Assembly (NCBI GenBank): GCA_034430155.1
Contig: DAOUET010000010.1
Span: forward strand, 1-64,000
Source: DAOUET01 sp034430155
GTDB taxonomy: Bacteria; Chloroflexota; Anaerolineae; Anaerolineales; UBA4823
Direction: 5' to 3'
DNA: 64,000 bases
Under the pieces are notes generated by a model that was not told the DNA's origin, did no database searches, and was given only the letters and a program-made list of their open reading frames with translations. A program made the position numbers and the translations under genes. Below, piece by piece: positions 9,083 to 16,934 of the stretch; the stretch's first letter is position 1; the number at the start of each line of letters is the position of its first letter.

Positions 9083-9103
9083 TGATATACCGAAAATATA
9101 TCA
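9083..9103. promoter_or_regulatory. Inverted repeat TGATATA-N7-TATATCA, candidate operator
   Basis: Perfect 7-base arms are separated by 7 bases in the AT-rich gap between the divergent C1 operons. Related half-sites are at 7895-7906 (TGATATCA) and 9193-9202 (AGATATATCT, inside the putative rightward promoter). It may be an operator for one of the two FadR-type regulators. Confidence 0.4.
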
Positions 9104-9179
9104 GGTACACTTATTATAATATATATTCTGGTCGATTTGTGAAAAAGACCTCAATCGAGAGCCTTTCCGGACGAAAATT

Positions 9180-9207
9180 TTGCAGGTAAAATAGATATAT
9201 CTATAAT
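9180..9207 (+). promoter_or_regulatory. Putative promoter of the rightward C1 operon with palindrome in its spacer
   Basis: TTGCAG and TATAAT are separated by 16 bases. The spacer contains the perfect palindrome AGATATATCT (9193-9202), a position where a bound regulator would block RNA polymerase. The predicted start of transcription is at the first bases of MITE copy B. Confidence 0.45.
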
Positions 9208-9211
9208 ATTT

Positions 9212-9302
9212 AGGACTTACGCAGTTGGTTGGAGCACGGGGGTGGTTGGGCGGGCGGTGCCCGCCCAAACACCCCCGATTTTTCCCTGAACTGCGTAACT
9301 AC
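9212..9302. repeat. MITE-like palindromic element, copy B
   Basis: This is a second 91-bp copy with cleaner terminal repeats (ACTTACGCAGTT / GAACTGCGTAACT). The internal stem GGGTGGTTGGGCGGGC / GCCCGCCCAAACACCC carries changes that mostly keep pairing relative to the other copies. The element is flanked by an 8-bp direct repeat TAATATTT (9204-9211 and 9303-9310), the expected mark of target duplication. It lies between the promoter and the start codon of the second regulator gene. Confidence 0.8.
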
Positions 9303-9339
9303 TAATATTTTAGGTCAGTCAGCATGTGGAGATCAAGAT

Positions 9340-10047
9340 ATGATCATCGTACCCGATGAATTACTCGGAGAGGGTCCTGCCAACAGCCCAGAACAGAACC
9401 TCCCTTTAAGCCAAAAGGCGTATCTGCAGATCCGCAGAATGATCGTCACCGGTAATTTGCCTCCGGGGGCCATCCTCGACGAGAACATGCTTCAGCGAGA
9501 ATTAGGCTTCGGTCGTACGCCTATCCGGGAGGCACTGCAACGGCTCTCCTGGGAAAAGCTAGTGAACATCCTCCCCCGCCGTGGCATCTTTGTGACCGAT
9601 ATCGGCATCACCGACCTGCAAAGACTGTTTGAAATGCGCACAAATCTGGAGGGTCTGGCTGCCCGCCTGGCTTCTCAGCGAGGCACGGAAGAACATTGGC
9701 ACCTAATGGAAGTAGCTCTCGCAAAATTTTCCAGCCAGGAAGAGCCTCAAGACATTGAGAACCTCATCATCATCGATGAGTTATGCCACCAAATTATTTA
9801 CCGGGCTAGCGATAACAAATTCCTGGGAGACACTTTAGAAGCGCTTTATGCGCTTTGTTTGCGATTATGGTTTTACTTCCTTCCCAATTTAGGTGATCAA
9901 GTTGGGCTCATCCACCAGCACAGGAAGGTTCTCGAGGCCTTGAGAGGCAAGGATATCCAAAGCGCGGTCGGACTACTGGAACGCCATGTCCTTGATTTCC
10001 AGAATGAACTCCAGGAGGCTATGTTAAATTCACCCATACCTGGATAG
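9340..10047 (+). CDS. GntR-family (FadR/FCD type) transcriptional regulator, first gene of rightward C1 operon
   Basis: The protein is a winged-helix DNA-binding domain (recognition region LGFGRTPIREALQRL) followed by an FCD helical ligand domain. The frame is open back through the MITE, but that part is repeat-derived. The ATG at 9340 is preceded by GGAG seven bases upstream and gives 235 residues, normal for the family. It is a paralogue of the regulator in the leftward operon. It stands alone before a ~225-base gap and the corrinoid genes, and probably regulates those genes and its own promoter. The ligand is unknown. Confidence 0.9.
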   Translation: MIIVPDELLGEGPANSPEQNLPLSQKAYLQIRRMIVTGNLPPGAILDENMLQRELGFGRTPIREALQRLSWEKLVNILPRRGIFVTDIGITDLQRLFEMRTNLEGLAARLASQRGTEEHWHLMEVALAKFSSQEEPQDIENLIIIDELCHQIIYRASDNKFLGDTLEALYALCLRLWFYFLPNLGDQVGLIHQHRKVLEALRGKDIQSAVGLLERHVLDFQNELQEAMLNSPIPG

Positions 10048-10272
10048 CCCAAACCTGCAGGTGGCCTTCTTTAATCTATTTAGATGGCATGGATTACTCA
10101 AAATCGACTTAATTTTTCTATAGTACAATTTTAATTTCGGATTGTCCTATTTCATGGCTTCCACTTTGGAGTATGAAGGTTAATCTTCATCCGGCTTTCA
10201 GGATACATCATAAAAAGCATTTATCAATCTCACTGGCTAAATCAGATCACGGGGTGATCTTGGGAGATAACA

Positions 10273-10566
10273 TTGGTCAAATATGAGATCCTTTATTGGT
10301 ACGATATACCCCTTCAGGTGCGCGTACAAGCTGAAAGCGGTCGTCTTAGCAGGCCTCTGCCTCCGCGCTTTCAAACCGCGATTGATAATGCCGCCATACA
10401 GGCCGGGCTCACTGGAGATGATGCTTATAGCGACCTCTTCAAATGGGGCCAACCCCAGGAACGACCGGGAACGCCAGATCAGGTCATCCAGGCGGTAGTC
10501 AGCGAGCTAGAGGCGCAATACCCCCAGATCGATTGGCACAAGACAGCCGCTGCGTTGAAGAAATGA
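10273..10566 (+). CDS. Small conserved protein of the 'virulence factor' (PF13769-like) family
   Basis: This 97-residue soluble protein contains a YEILYWYDIPLQVRV start, a conserved SRPLPPRFQTAID segment and a C-terminal acidic helix. I recognise the pattern as the small family labelled 'Virulence factor' in Pfam, a name that says little. From memory, members occur beside methyl-THF:corrinoid methyltransferase, DUF1638 and RACo-like genes in other bacteria, and the same company is seen here. The TTG start has GGAG eight bases upstream. It overlaps the next gene by four bases (ATGA), so the two are translationally coupled. The biochemical role is unknown, and a helper role in the corrinoid system is an inference. 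Confidence 0.65.
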   Translation: MVKYEILYWYDIPLQVRVQAESGRLSRPLPPRFQTAIDNAAIQAGLTGDDAYSDLFKWGQPQERPGTPDQVIQAVVSELEAQYPQIDWHKTAAALKK

Positions 10567-12608
10567 CTTCTGACCAAAACCCTCAGGGCAGTCACCTGGT
10601 GATCCTGATGCCTTCTGGCCGGCGTGGACAGGTATCTCACGGCCAATCCTTATTGGATTCTGCCCGCCAGATGGGTGTTGAAATTGAGAGTATATGCGGG
10701 GGACGACTGACTTGTGGCAAATGCAAGGTTCACGTCGAAGAAGGTAATTTTCAGAAGCATGGGATCGTCTCGCAGGCCAAGCATCTCAGCGAGCCTAGCG
10801 ATGAAGAACGCCTGTTGCTGAAGCGCATGCACAGCAGCGCCGACCGCTTATCCTGTTCAGCCTACGTGCTGGGCGATTTATTGGTCAGCGTGCCCGAAGA
10901 AAGCCTCGCCCAAAAGCAGATCGTCCGCAAATCGGCCACAGAACGGGTAATCGAGGTGGCTCCGGCTGTACGCCAGGTTTACGTCGAAGTGGACGAAGCC
11001 CGCCTGGGTGAACACCGTGGCGATTGGGGCCGGTTGCAATCCGCGCTGGCTGAACAATGGAATCTGACAGACCTCTCCATTGATCTGCAAGCGCTACGGC
11101 GACTACAGATGGCTTTGCGAGAAGGAAAATGGGCTGTTACCGTCATATTATGGCAGGAGAAGCAAGTCTTTGACATACAACCGGGCTACCAGGAGGGAGT
11201 TTACGGCCTGGCGGTAGATATCGGCAGCACCACCGTGGCGGCCTATCTCTGTGACCTGCGCACTGGCGAGCTGTTGGCTACCGAATCGATGATGAATCCG
11301 CAGGTTTCCTATGGCGAGGATTTGATGAGTCGCATTTCTTACACGATGAGCAATGCTGATGGCCTTGAAAAACTAAACTCAGCGATCATCAATGCGCTCA
11401 ACCGTCTTGCAGGGCGCGCCGCCCGGCAAGCTGGCATTCATACCCGCCAAATACATGAAGCGGTCATGGTCGGGAACACTACCATGATCCATATCTTGTT
11501 AAACATAAATCCTGTCGAGCTGGGCAATGCCCCCTTTGCGCTGGCAAACCGCGATGGTATGGATCTAAAAGCTCGTGACCTGGGGTTGCGCCTGCATCCG
11601 GGCGCCAATGTCCATGTCTTGCCATCTGAAGCAGGTCATGTCGGCGCGGATAATGTCGGCGTCTTGATCGCTGAGGAACCCTATCGCCAGGACGAGGTCG
11701 TGCTCATTACTGATATCGGTACCAATGCGGAAATCGTCCTTGGGAACCGGAATTGGATGTACAGTGCTTCCTCCCCCACCGGTCCGGCTTTTGAAGGCGG
11801 TCAGATATCCTCCGGGATGCGCGCTGCGCCGGGCGCGGTTGAGCGGGTCCGCATCGATGCCACCACAAAACAGGCCCGTTTTCGCGTAATTGGAGAGGAA
11901 AGTTGGTCGGATGAGTGGCGCATTGGTCCTGACCAGCCAGTGGAAGCCCAGCCACGCCAGTTAGCCAGCGGCATTTGCGGTTCAGGGATCATTGAGGCTG
12001 TTGCCGAAATGTACCTGACGGGGGTCATCACGCCAGATGGGCGCATTAATCCTGAAAACACCAACGACAATATCCAATGGGATGGCAAGAAAGCGGCCTA
12101 TATCTTGGCAGATGCCGGGCAAACCACCACCGGTAAACCCATTTTGATCACCCAGGATGATGTTCGCAACATTCAATTGGCTAAAGCGGCCCTCTATGCT
12201 GGGGCCAAGTTGCTGATGAAGCGCGCCGGCGTGAAGTCAGTCGACCGTATCCTCCTGGCCGGCGCTTTTGGCAGCTATATCGACCCCAAATATGCCATGA
12301 TCTTGGGACTGATCCCTGATTGTGATCTCAAGAAAGTGTATGCGGTAGGTAACGCGGCTGGCGATGGGGCTCGCATCGCCTTGTTGAACCGCAAGAAAAG
12401 GGCGGAAGCTCAAGAAATCTCCCATTGGGTCCAATATATAGAAACAGCGATAGATCCGGACTTCCAAGCCGAATTCGTTGGCGCCATGCACCTGCCGCAC
12501 TCGAGTGACCCATTTCCCCATTTGCAGGGCATCCTGGTTGACGCGCCGCTACCCATGCAAGCAGTCAAAGGTAGAAAAAGGCGCTACACCAGGACTAAGG
12601 AGCATTGA
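10563..12608 (+). CDS. RACo/RamA-like reductive activator of corrinoid proteins ([2Fe-2S] ferredoxin + ASKHA ATPase)
   Basis: RACo-type proteins use ATP hydrolysis and a [2Fe-2S] centre to reduce Co(II) corrinoid back to active Co(I). The N-terminal ferredoxin domain has C45-x5-C51-x2-C54 and C98, the plant-type ligand pattern. A linker leads to the actin-like ATPase (DUF4445) part with the phosphate-binding VDIGSTTVAAY loop, the TDIGTNAEIVLG motif and the LLAGAFGSYI segment. The ATG overlaps the stop of the preceding gene. A longer reading in another part of that gene is rejected. It is followed by the corrinoid protein gene, its expected client. Length (681 aa) is normal. Confidence 0.9.
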   Translation: MTSDQNPQGSHLVILMPSGRRGQVSHGQSLLDSARQMGVEIESICGGRLTCGKCKVHVEEGNFQKHGIVSQAKHLSEPSDEERLLLKRMHSSADRLSCSAYVLGDLLVSVPEESLAQKQIVRKSATERVIEVAPAVRQVYVEVDEARLGEHRGDWGRLQSALAEQWNLTDLSIDLQALRRLQMALREGKWAVTVILWQEKQVFDIQPGYQEGVYGLAVDIGSTTVAAYLCDLRTGELLATESMMNPQVSYGEDLMSRISYTMSNADGLEKLNSAIINALNRLAGRAARQAGIHTRQIHEAVMVGNTTMIHILLNINPVELGNAPFALANRDGMDLKARDLGLRLHPGANVHVLPSEAGHVGADNVGVLIAEEPYRQDEVVLITDIGTNAEIVLGNRNWMYSASSPTGPAFEGGQISSGMRAAPGAVERVRIDATTKQARFRVIGEESWSDEWRIGPDQPVEAQPRQLASGICGSGIIEAVAEMYLTGVITPDGRINPENTNDNIQWDGKKAAYILADAGQTTTGKPILITQDDVRNIQLAKAALYAGAKLLMKRAGVKSVDRILLAGAFGSYIDPKYAMILGLIPDCDLKKVYAVGNAAGDGARIALLNRKKRAEAQEISHWVQYIETAIDPDFQAEFVGAMHLPHSSDPFPHLQGILVDAPLPMQAVKGRKRRYTRTKEH

Positions 12609-12685
12609 GATTTATCCAACTACAGGTTTTAGCCTTCCATTCCACGCGTTTCCTGATTAAAATCAACCCTCATACGAGGTGAAGC

Positions 12686-13378
12686 ATGAACGACGAAATC
12701 AACATCAAAGAAATGAGCACCGACGATATCTATGAGTTAATGAAAGAAGACCTTTATGATGGCTACGCCGAAGAAATTGTCGAAGAGGTCAACGAACTGC
12801 TCTCCCGCGGCCTTTCACCTTACGAAATCCTCACCCAGGGCTTGGTTGCTGGCATGGACATCGTCGGAGTAGACTTTCGCGATGGCATCCTCTTCGTGCC
12901 AGAGGTGCTCATGGCTGCCAAGGCTATGAAGGCGGGAATGGTGGTATTGCGCCCGCTTTTAGCTGAAACTGGTGCCCCAAAAATCGGCACTATGGTGATC
13001 GGCACGGTCAAGGGTGATATCCATGATATCGGTAAGAATTTAGTCGCCATGATGATGGAAGGCGCTGGCTTCGAGGTTATCAATCTCGGGATAAATAACC
13101 CCGTGGAAAATTTTATGGCGGCCATCGAAGAACACGATCCAGATATTGTCGGCATGAGCGCACTGCTTACCACCACCATGCCGTATATGCGGGTGGTTAT
13201 CGAGGCCCTTAAGGAAAAAGGGATTCGCGAGGATATCATCGTCCTGGTCGGAGGAGCACCACTCAACGATGCCTTCGCCGAAAACATCGGAGCGGACGCC
13301 TATTGCCGGGATGCTGCCGTGGCGGTCGATACGGCCAAGAAATTCATGGAAATTAAAAGAGCTAAGGTGAATCAATGA
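12686..13378 (+). CDS. Corrinoid (B12-binding) methyltransferase protein, MtaC/MetH-domain type
   Basis: This is a two-domain cobalamin carrier. The N-terminal helical cap (about 1-95, with the conserved GVDFRDGILFVPEVL region) is followed by a Rossmann B12-binding domain with the DIHDIG motif (residues 111-116), whose His113 is the lower axial cobalt ligand, and the later GMSALLTTTM and VLVGGAPLN segments. It carries the methyl group between the AcsE-like enzyme and a second methyltransferase. The ATG has GAGGTGA upstream. It lies between the RACo-like activator and the homocysteine methyltransferase and overlaps the latter by four bases (ATGA). Length (230 aa) is slightly above the 210-220 typical of this group. 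Confidence 0.93.
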   Translation: MNDEINIKEMSTDDIYELMKEDLYDGYAEEIVEEVNELLSRGLSPYEILTQGLVAGMDIVGVDFRDGILFVPEVLMAAKAMKAGMVVLRPLLAETGAPKIGTMVIGTVKGDIHDIGKNLVAMMMEGAGFEVINLGINNPVENFMAAIEEHDPDIVGMSALLTTTMPYMRVVIEALKEKGIREDIIVLVGGAPLNDAFAENIGADAYCRDAAVAVDTAKKFMEIKRAKVNQ

Positions 13379-14265
13379 ATCCCTTGGAACCCCTTTTGAA
13401 TGAGCAAGAAGTCGTCTTGCTGGACGGCGCTATGGGGACCATGTTGATGGCAGCCGGTCTGGAGCAGGGCGCTCCGCCAGAAGAATGGAACCTGCTTCAC
13501 CCAGAAAAAATCTGCGGAGTACATCGCAGCTATATTCAAGCAGGCGCCCGCATTATCCTGACGAATTCCTTCGGGGGCAACCGCTTTCGTCTTAAACTGC
13601 ACAATCTACAGGAGCGGGTGACAGAGCTGAATAAGGCCGCCGCGATCATAGCCCGGCAGGAAGCCCAGGTTGCCACTCATCCGGTACTGGTAGCGGGTTC
13701 TATGGGACCGACCGGGGAATTGCTGGAGCCCATGGGTACCATGACCTTTGACCAGGCCAAGGCAGCTTTTGCCGAACAGGCTGCCGCCTTGGCAGACGGC
13801 GGTGTCGACCTGCTCTGGATCGAAACCATGAGCGACTTGAATGAAGTCAAAGCTGCCATTGAGGGTGCTCGCTCGGTTTGTGACTTGCCGGTAGCAGCCT
13901 CTATGACCTTTGATACCCACGGTCACACCATGATGGGCGTCAAGCCCTCGCAAGCCGTCGAGTTTCTGCGTAAGTATGATCTGATCGCCCTGGGAGCTAA
14001 TTGTGGAAACGGTCCTGCAGAAATCGAGGGCATCATCGCAGCCATGCACACCTTAGCTCCCGAAATCCTGTTGATTGCCAAATCAAACGCGGGTGTGCCC
14101 AAATGGGTCAATAACGAACTGGTTTACGATGGCACCCCGGAAGTAATGGCTGCCTACGCTCGCCAGGCGCGCCATTTAGGCGCAAGGCTCATCGGTGCTT
14201 GCTGCGGAAGCACCCCTGCTCATATCCGCGCCATGGCGGACAGCCTGGATGTTCATGCTCCTTGA
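13375..14265 (+). CDS. Homocysteine S-methyltransferase domain protein (BHMT/MetH N-terminal type)
   Basis: The protein is a zinc-dependent TIM barrel that methylates homocysteine thiolate. The substrate loop LLDGAMGTML opens the protein. The zinc ligands are Cys210 in LGANCGNGP and Cys276-Cys277 in IGACCGST. It corresponds to the first domain of MetH made as a separate 296-residue protein, and is also similar to betaine-homocysteine methyltransferase. Its overlap with the corrinoid gene and the presence of a methyl-THF methyltransferase in the same operon favour a methyl-cobalamin donor, giving methionine. Use of betaine or another methyl donor cannot be excluded by eye. Confidence 0.87.
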   Translation: MNPLEPLLNEQEVVLLDGAMGTMLMAAGLEQGAPPEEWNLLHPEKICGVHRSYIQAGARIILTNSFGGNRFRLKLHNLQERVTELNKAAAIIARQEAQVATHPVLVAGSMGPTGELLEPMGTMTFDQAKAAFAEQAAALADGGVDLLWIETMSDLNEVKAAIEGARSVCDLPVAASMTFDTHGHTMMGVKPSQAVEFLRKYDLIALGANCGNGPAEIEGIIAAMHTLAPEILLIAKSNAGVPKWVNNELVYDGTPEVMAAYARQARHLGARLIGACCGSTPAHIRAMADSLDVHAP

Positions 14266-14370
14266 CCGCAGGTCAGTTGAAGAAGGCGATCAACGGGTGA
14301 CAAGAACCGGGGGCTGCCATCAAACAGCTCACAGGGTCAGCTCGCCTGTAAAAGAAGGAAATGGTGGGAG

Positions 14371-14895
14371 ATGAGCATGGGCAGGTGGTTTCGAAATCAC
14401 CCCCACCTGTTAGAGCGTGCCTACCAGACGACCGCCTGGTTGTTCCTGGGGCTGCGTCCAATAATCGCTCGTTTAGGATACCAGCGGCTTGATCGCTGGT
14501 TTAGCCTCTTTGAGGAACCTCCCAAAAAGATACTCTTCGACTGCCGCATGTGCGGTCAGTGTGTTCTGCACCAGACTGGGATGACCTGCCCCATGACCTG
14601 CCCCAAATTCATTCGGAACGGCCCATGCGGGGGCGTACGCCCCAACGGGAATTGCGAGGTGAACCCTGAAATGAGGTGCGTTTGGGTGGAGGCCTACGAG
14701 CGCTCTCTGGAAATGCCCGTCTTCGGGATTGAAATGAACCTGCTCCAACCGCCGGTTAACCACAGCCTGCAAGGATCATCCGCATGGGTCAATTTAATAA
14801 GCGGGAAAGACAAAAACCTGCCTACCGGCTGGGTGAATCTCACGGATATCCCCGTCGTGGGTAGTGAAGTCCCCCCGATTGATAGAGCGATTTGA
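14371..14895 (+). CDS. metV: MetV-like zinc-ribbon partner of methylenetetrahydrofolate reductase
   Basis: This Cys-rich protein has eight cysteines in a conserved block (C58, C61, C64, C73, C77, C86, C95, C103) with the KFIRNGPCGGVRPNG signature of the MTHFR C-terminal/MetV family. In acetogens MetV binds MetF and is needed for activity or electron input of methylene-THF reductase. The gene directly precedes metF here. Either the first ATG or one two codons later could start translation. The latter has GGGAG six bases upstream. Length is 174 residues. The C-terminal tail after about residue 125 is not obviously conserved. Confidence 0.8.
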   Translation: MSMGRWFRNHPHLLERAYQTTAWLFLGLRPIIARLGYQRLDRWFSLFEEPPKKILFDCRMCGQCVLHQTGMTCPMTCPKFIRNGPCGGVRPNGNCEVNPEMRCVWVEAYERSLEMPVFGIEMNLLQPPVNHSLQGSSAWVNLISGKDKNLPTGWVNLTDIPVVGSEVPPIDRAI

Positions 14896-14907
14896 GGTTA
14901 TAGATCA

Positions 14908-15954
14908 TTGCTTAAATCAGAGCAATTTGAAGAAAATAATTTCGTGATGGCTGCTTTGGATAAAGACCTCATATCAGGAAGCCGGCTGGAGCGTGTTCTA
15001 AGATCAGGCCGGTTTGCAGTTACTGCTGAATTAAACCCGCCTGATAGCGCCGACCCGCAAGAGGTCTATGACGCTGCCGTAGTGCTATCAGAGGTCTGCG
15101 ATGGCATCAACGCTACCGACGCTTCTGCCGCTCACTGCCACATGTCCAGCGTGGCTATCTGCGCCTTACTGACCCGGGGTGGTTACGAACCGATCATGCA
15201 GGCTTCCTGTCGTGATCGCAATCGCATCGCTCTCCAGGGTGATATCCTGGGTGCGGCAGCCATGGGTGTTCGGAATGTGCTGTGCTTAAGCGGCGATGAC
15301 GTCACCAGCGGCGACCAGCCCGAAGCCAAACGAGTCTTCGATTTCGATTCCCTGCAATTACTCCGAACGATCAGGGTTCTGCGGGATGAGGGTATGTTTC
15401 TCAGTGGTCGTAAGCTGACCGTCGCCCCGCGGCTCTTCCTGGGAGCCGCCTCCAATCCTTTTGTGCCGCCATACGATTGGCGCCCATTCAGGCTCGCTAA
15501 AAAGATCGAAGCTGGGGCAAACTTCATCCAGACCCAATATTGCTTTGACCTGCCTCGTTTCCGCCAATTTATGGAGCAGGTCCGCCAGATGGGTCTACAT
15601 AAGAAAGCTTACATTTTGGTTGGCGTTGGACCCCTAAGATCCCAACGAGCTGCTGAATACATTCGCAGGGAAGTCCCTGGTGTGGTAATCCCAGATGAGA
15701 TCATCGAGCGTTTGGGTAAGACTCCCTCAGATAAACAACGCCAGGAAGGCAAACGCATCTGCGTGGAAATCATCCAGCAGGTGCGTGAAATCGAGGGCGT
15801 AGCCGGGGTACACGTCATGGCGTATCGCCAGGAGGAATTGGTCGCTGAAATCATCCAGGAAGCCGGTCTGCTACCTCGTTCTAGTCAGCAAGACCTTGGC
15901 GGGATCAAGAAACTTTACCGACCCAGAAAATGGAAGCGGTTCGGTCATCCATAA
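14908..15954 (+). CDS. metF: 5,10-Methylenetetrahydrofolate reductase
   Basis: This TIM-barrel flavoenzyme reduces methylene-THF to methyl-THF. The AELNPPDSAD start (with the catalytic Glu region), the NATDASAAHCHMSS segment, the FIQTQYCFDLPRF substrate segment and the ILVGVGPLRS strand match MetF of the acetogen and Chloroflexota type. A TTG start with GAGG ten bases upstream is used. An ATG 13 codons in has only a weak ribosome site. It lies 12 bases after metV and before the second AcsE-like methyltransferase, so methyl-THF made here can pass straight to the corrinoid system. Electron donor is not evident, and no RnfC2-like subunit is adjacent. Confidence 0.92.
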   Translation: MLKSEQFEENNFVMAALDKDLISGSRLERVLRSGRFAVTAELNPPDSADPQEVYDAAVVLSEVCDGINATDASAAHCHMSSVAICALLTRGGYEPIMQASCRDRNRIALQGDILGAAAMGVRNVLCLSGDDVTSGDQPEAKRVFDFDSLQLLRTIRVLRDEGMFLSGRKLTVAPRLFLGAASNPFVPPYDWRPFRLAKKIEAGANFIQTQYCFDLPRFRQFMEQVRQMGLHKKAYILVGVGPLRSQRAAEYIRREVPGVVIPDEIIERLGKTPSDKQRQEGKRICVEIIQQVREIEGVAGVHVMAYRQEELVAEIIQEAGLLPRSSQQDLGGIKKLYRPRKWKRFGHP

Positions 15955-16046
15955 ACCAGATATGAGTACCCCCGGTCTGCTTTAAAAAGCCTTGTCATCA
16001 ATTTATAATAGAGCTCGAACATCAACTTCGCTCTGAGGAGCCTCAT

Positions 16047-16934
16047 TTGAAAACCGAACTCTCTTCGAGGAACAAAACCATTTTTATCGGCCCAGATCAC
16101 CCATTCACGATTATTGGCGAACGCATCAATCCTACCGGCAGGAAGAGGTTGGCTGCCGGGGATTTCAGCCGGGTGATCAATGATGTCATAACCCAGGTTG
16201 AAGCTGGCGCCCATATGTTAGATGTAAACGCCGGCATCCCGTTAGCCGACGAACCTGCCATCCTGGCTGAAGCCATCATACTTGTTCAGTCCTTGAGCGA
16301 CGTTCCCCTTTCTATAGACTCTTCCATCGTTGCTGCCCTCCAGCGTGGTCTGGAGGTCTACCAGGGCAAAGCGCTGGTCAATTCGGTCACCGGTGAGGAA
16401 GAACGCCTGGAGGCGGTGCTGCCCCTGGTGAAGAAATACAATGCGGCAGTGATTGGCATCTCTAACGATGAGACCGGCATCTCAGAAGACCCCCAGGTGC
16501 GCTTCGCCGTCACTCGAAAAATCGTCCAACGAGCCATGGACCACGGCATTCCACGGGAAGACGTGCTCATCGATCCCCTGGTGATGCCCATCGGGGCCAT
16601 GCGCCAGGCGTTTCATATCTTGCGCCTTGTACGGGAGGAATTGGGTTGCAACACAATCTGTGGCGCCAGCAATGTATCCTTTGGATTGCCAAACCGTGCG
16701 GCACTCAACGCCACTTTTTTACCCATGGCCATTGCTGCAGGTTTGACCTCAGCTATCACGAATCCGCTTGAACCTGAGATCAAAAGGGCCATCCTGGCCG
16801 CGGATGTGATGATGGGAAATGACGATAACTGCATCAATTGGATTGTGTCTAACCGCCGGGAGCTTGCAGACTCTGAAGGCGCTACCGGCGAACCTCGCCA
16901 GCGAAGAGAACGTCGCCACCGCAGGGATCGATGA
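16047..16934 (+). CDS. Methyltetrahydrofolate:corrinoid methyltransferase, AcsE/MetH-pterin-domain type (copy 2)
   Basis: This is a pterin-binding TIM barrel with the same landmarks as copy 1 (IGERINPTGRK, DVNAGIPL, PLSIDS, GASNVSFGLPNR). It transfers the methyl group of methyl-THF to the corrinoid protein encoded upstream. The two copies share many blocks but differ widely elsewhere, and this one has a basic Arg-rich C-terminal tail. The TTG start has GAGGAG six bases upstream. The stop overlaps the DUF1638 gene start (ATGA). Position after metF and close to the corrinoid and homocysteine methyltransferase genes makes it the likely folate-binding part of a split methionine synthase. Confidence 0.9.
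   Translation: MKTELSSRNKTIFIGPDHPFTIIGERINPTGRKRLAAGDFSRVINDVITQVEAGAHMLDVNAGIPLADEPAILAEAIILVQSLSDVPLSIDSSIVAALQRGLEVYQGKALVNSVTGEEERLEAVLPLVKKYNAAVIGISNDETGISEDPQVRFAVTRKIVQRAMDHGIPREDVLIDPLVMPIGAMRQAFHILRLVREELGCNTICGASNVSFGLPNRAALNATFLPMAIAAGLTSAITNPLEPEIKRAILAADVMMGNDDNCINWIVSNRRELADSEGATGEPRQRRERRHRRDR

Noticed and set aside
9229..9339. N-terminal extension of the second FadR-type regulator
   Set aside because: The extra codons translate MITE copy B (giving LNCVTTN, which also appears from copy C at 58952-59167). The ATG at 9340 has a good ribosome site.
8003..9340. Cobalamin or SAM riboswitch near the corrinoid operons
   Set aside because: I looked for a B12-box-like or SAM-box-like conserved core in the leader regions and saw none. 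The structure there is explained by the MITE hairpins.
13606..14049. 147-codon minus-strand frame opposite the homocysteine methyltransferase gene
   Set aside because: Shadow of a conserved gene with no ribosome site.
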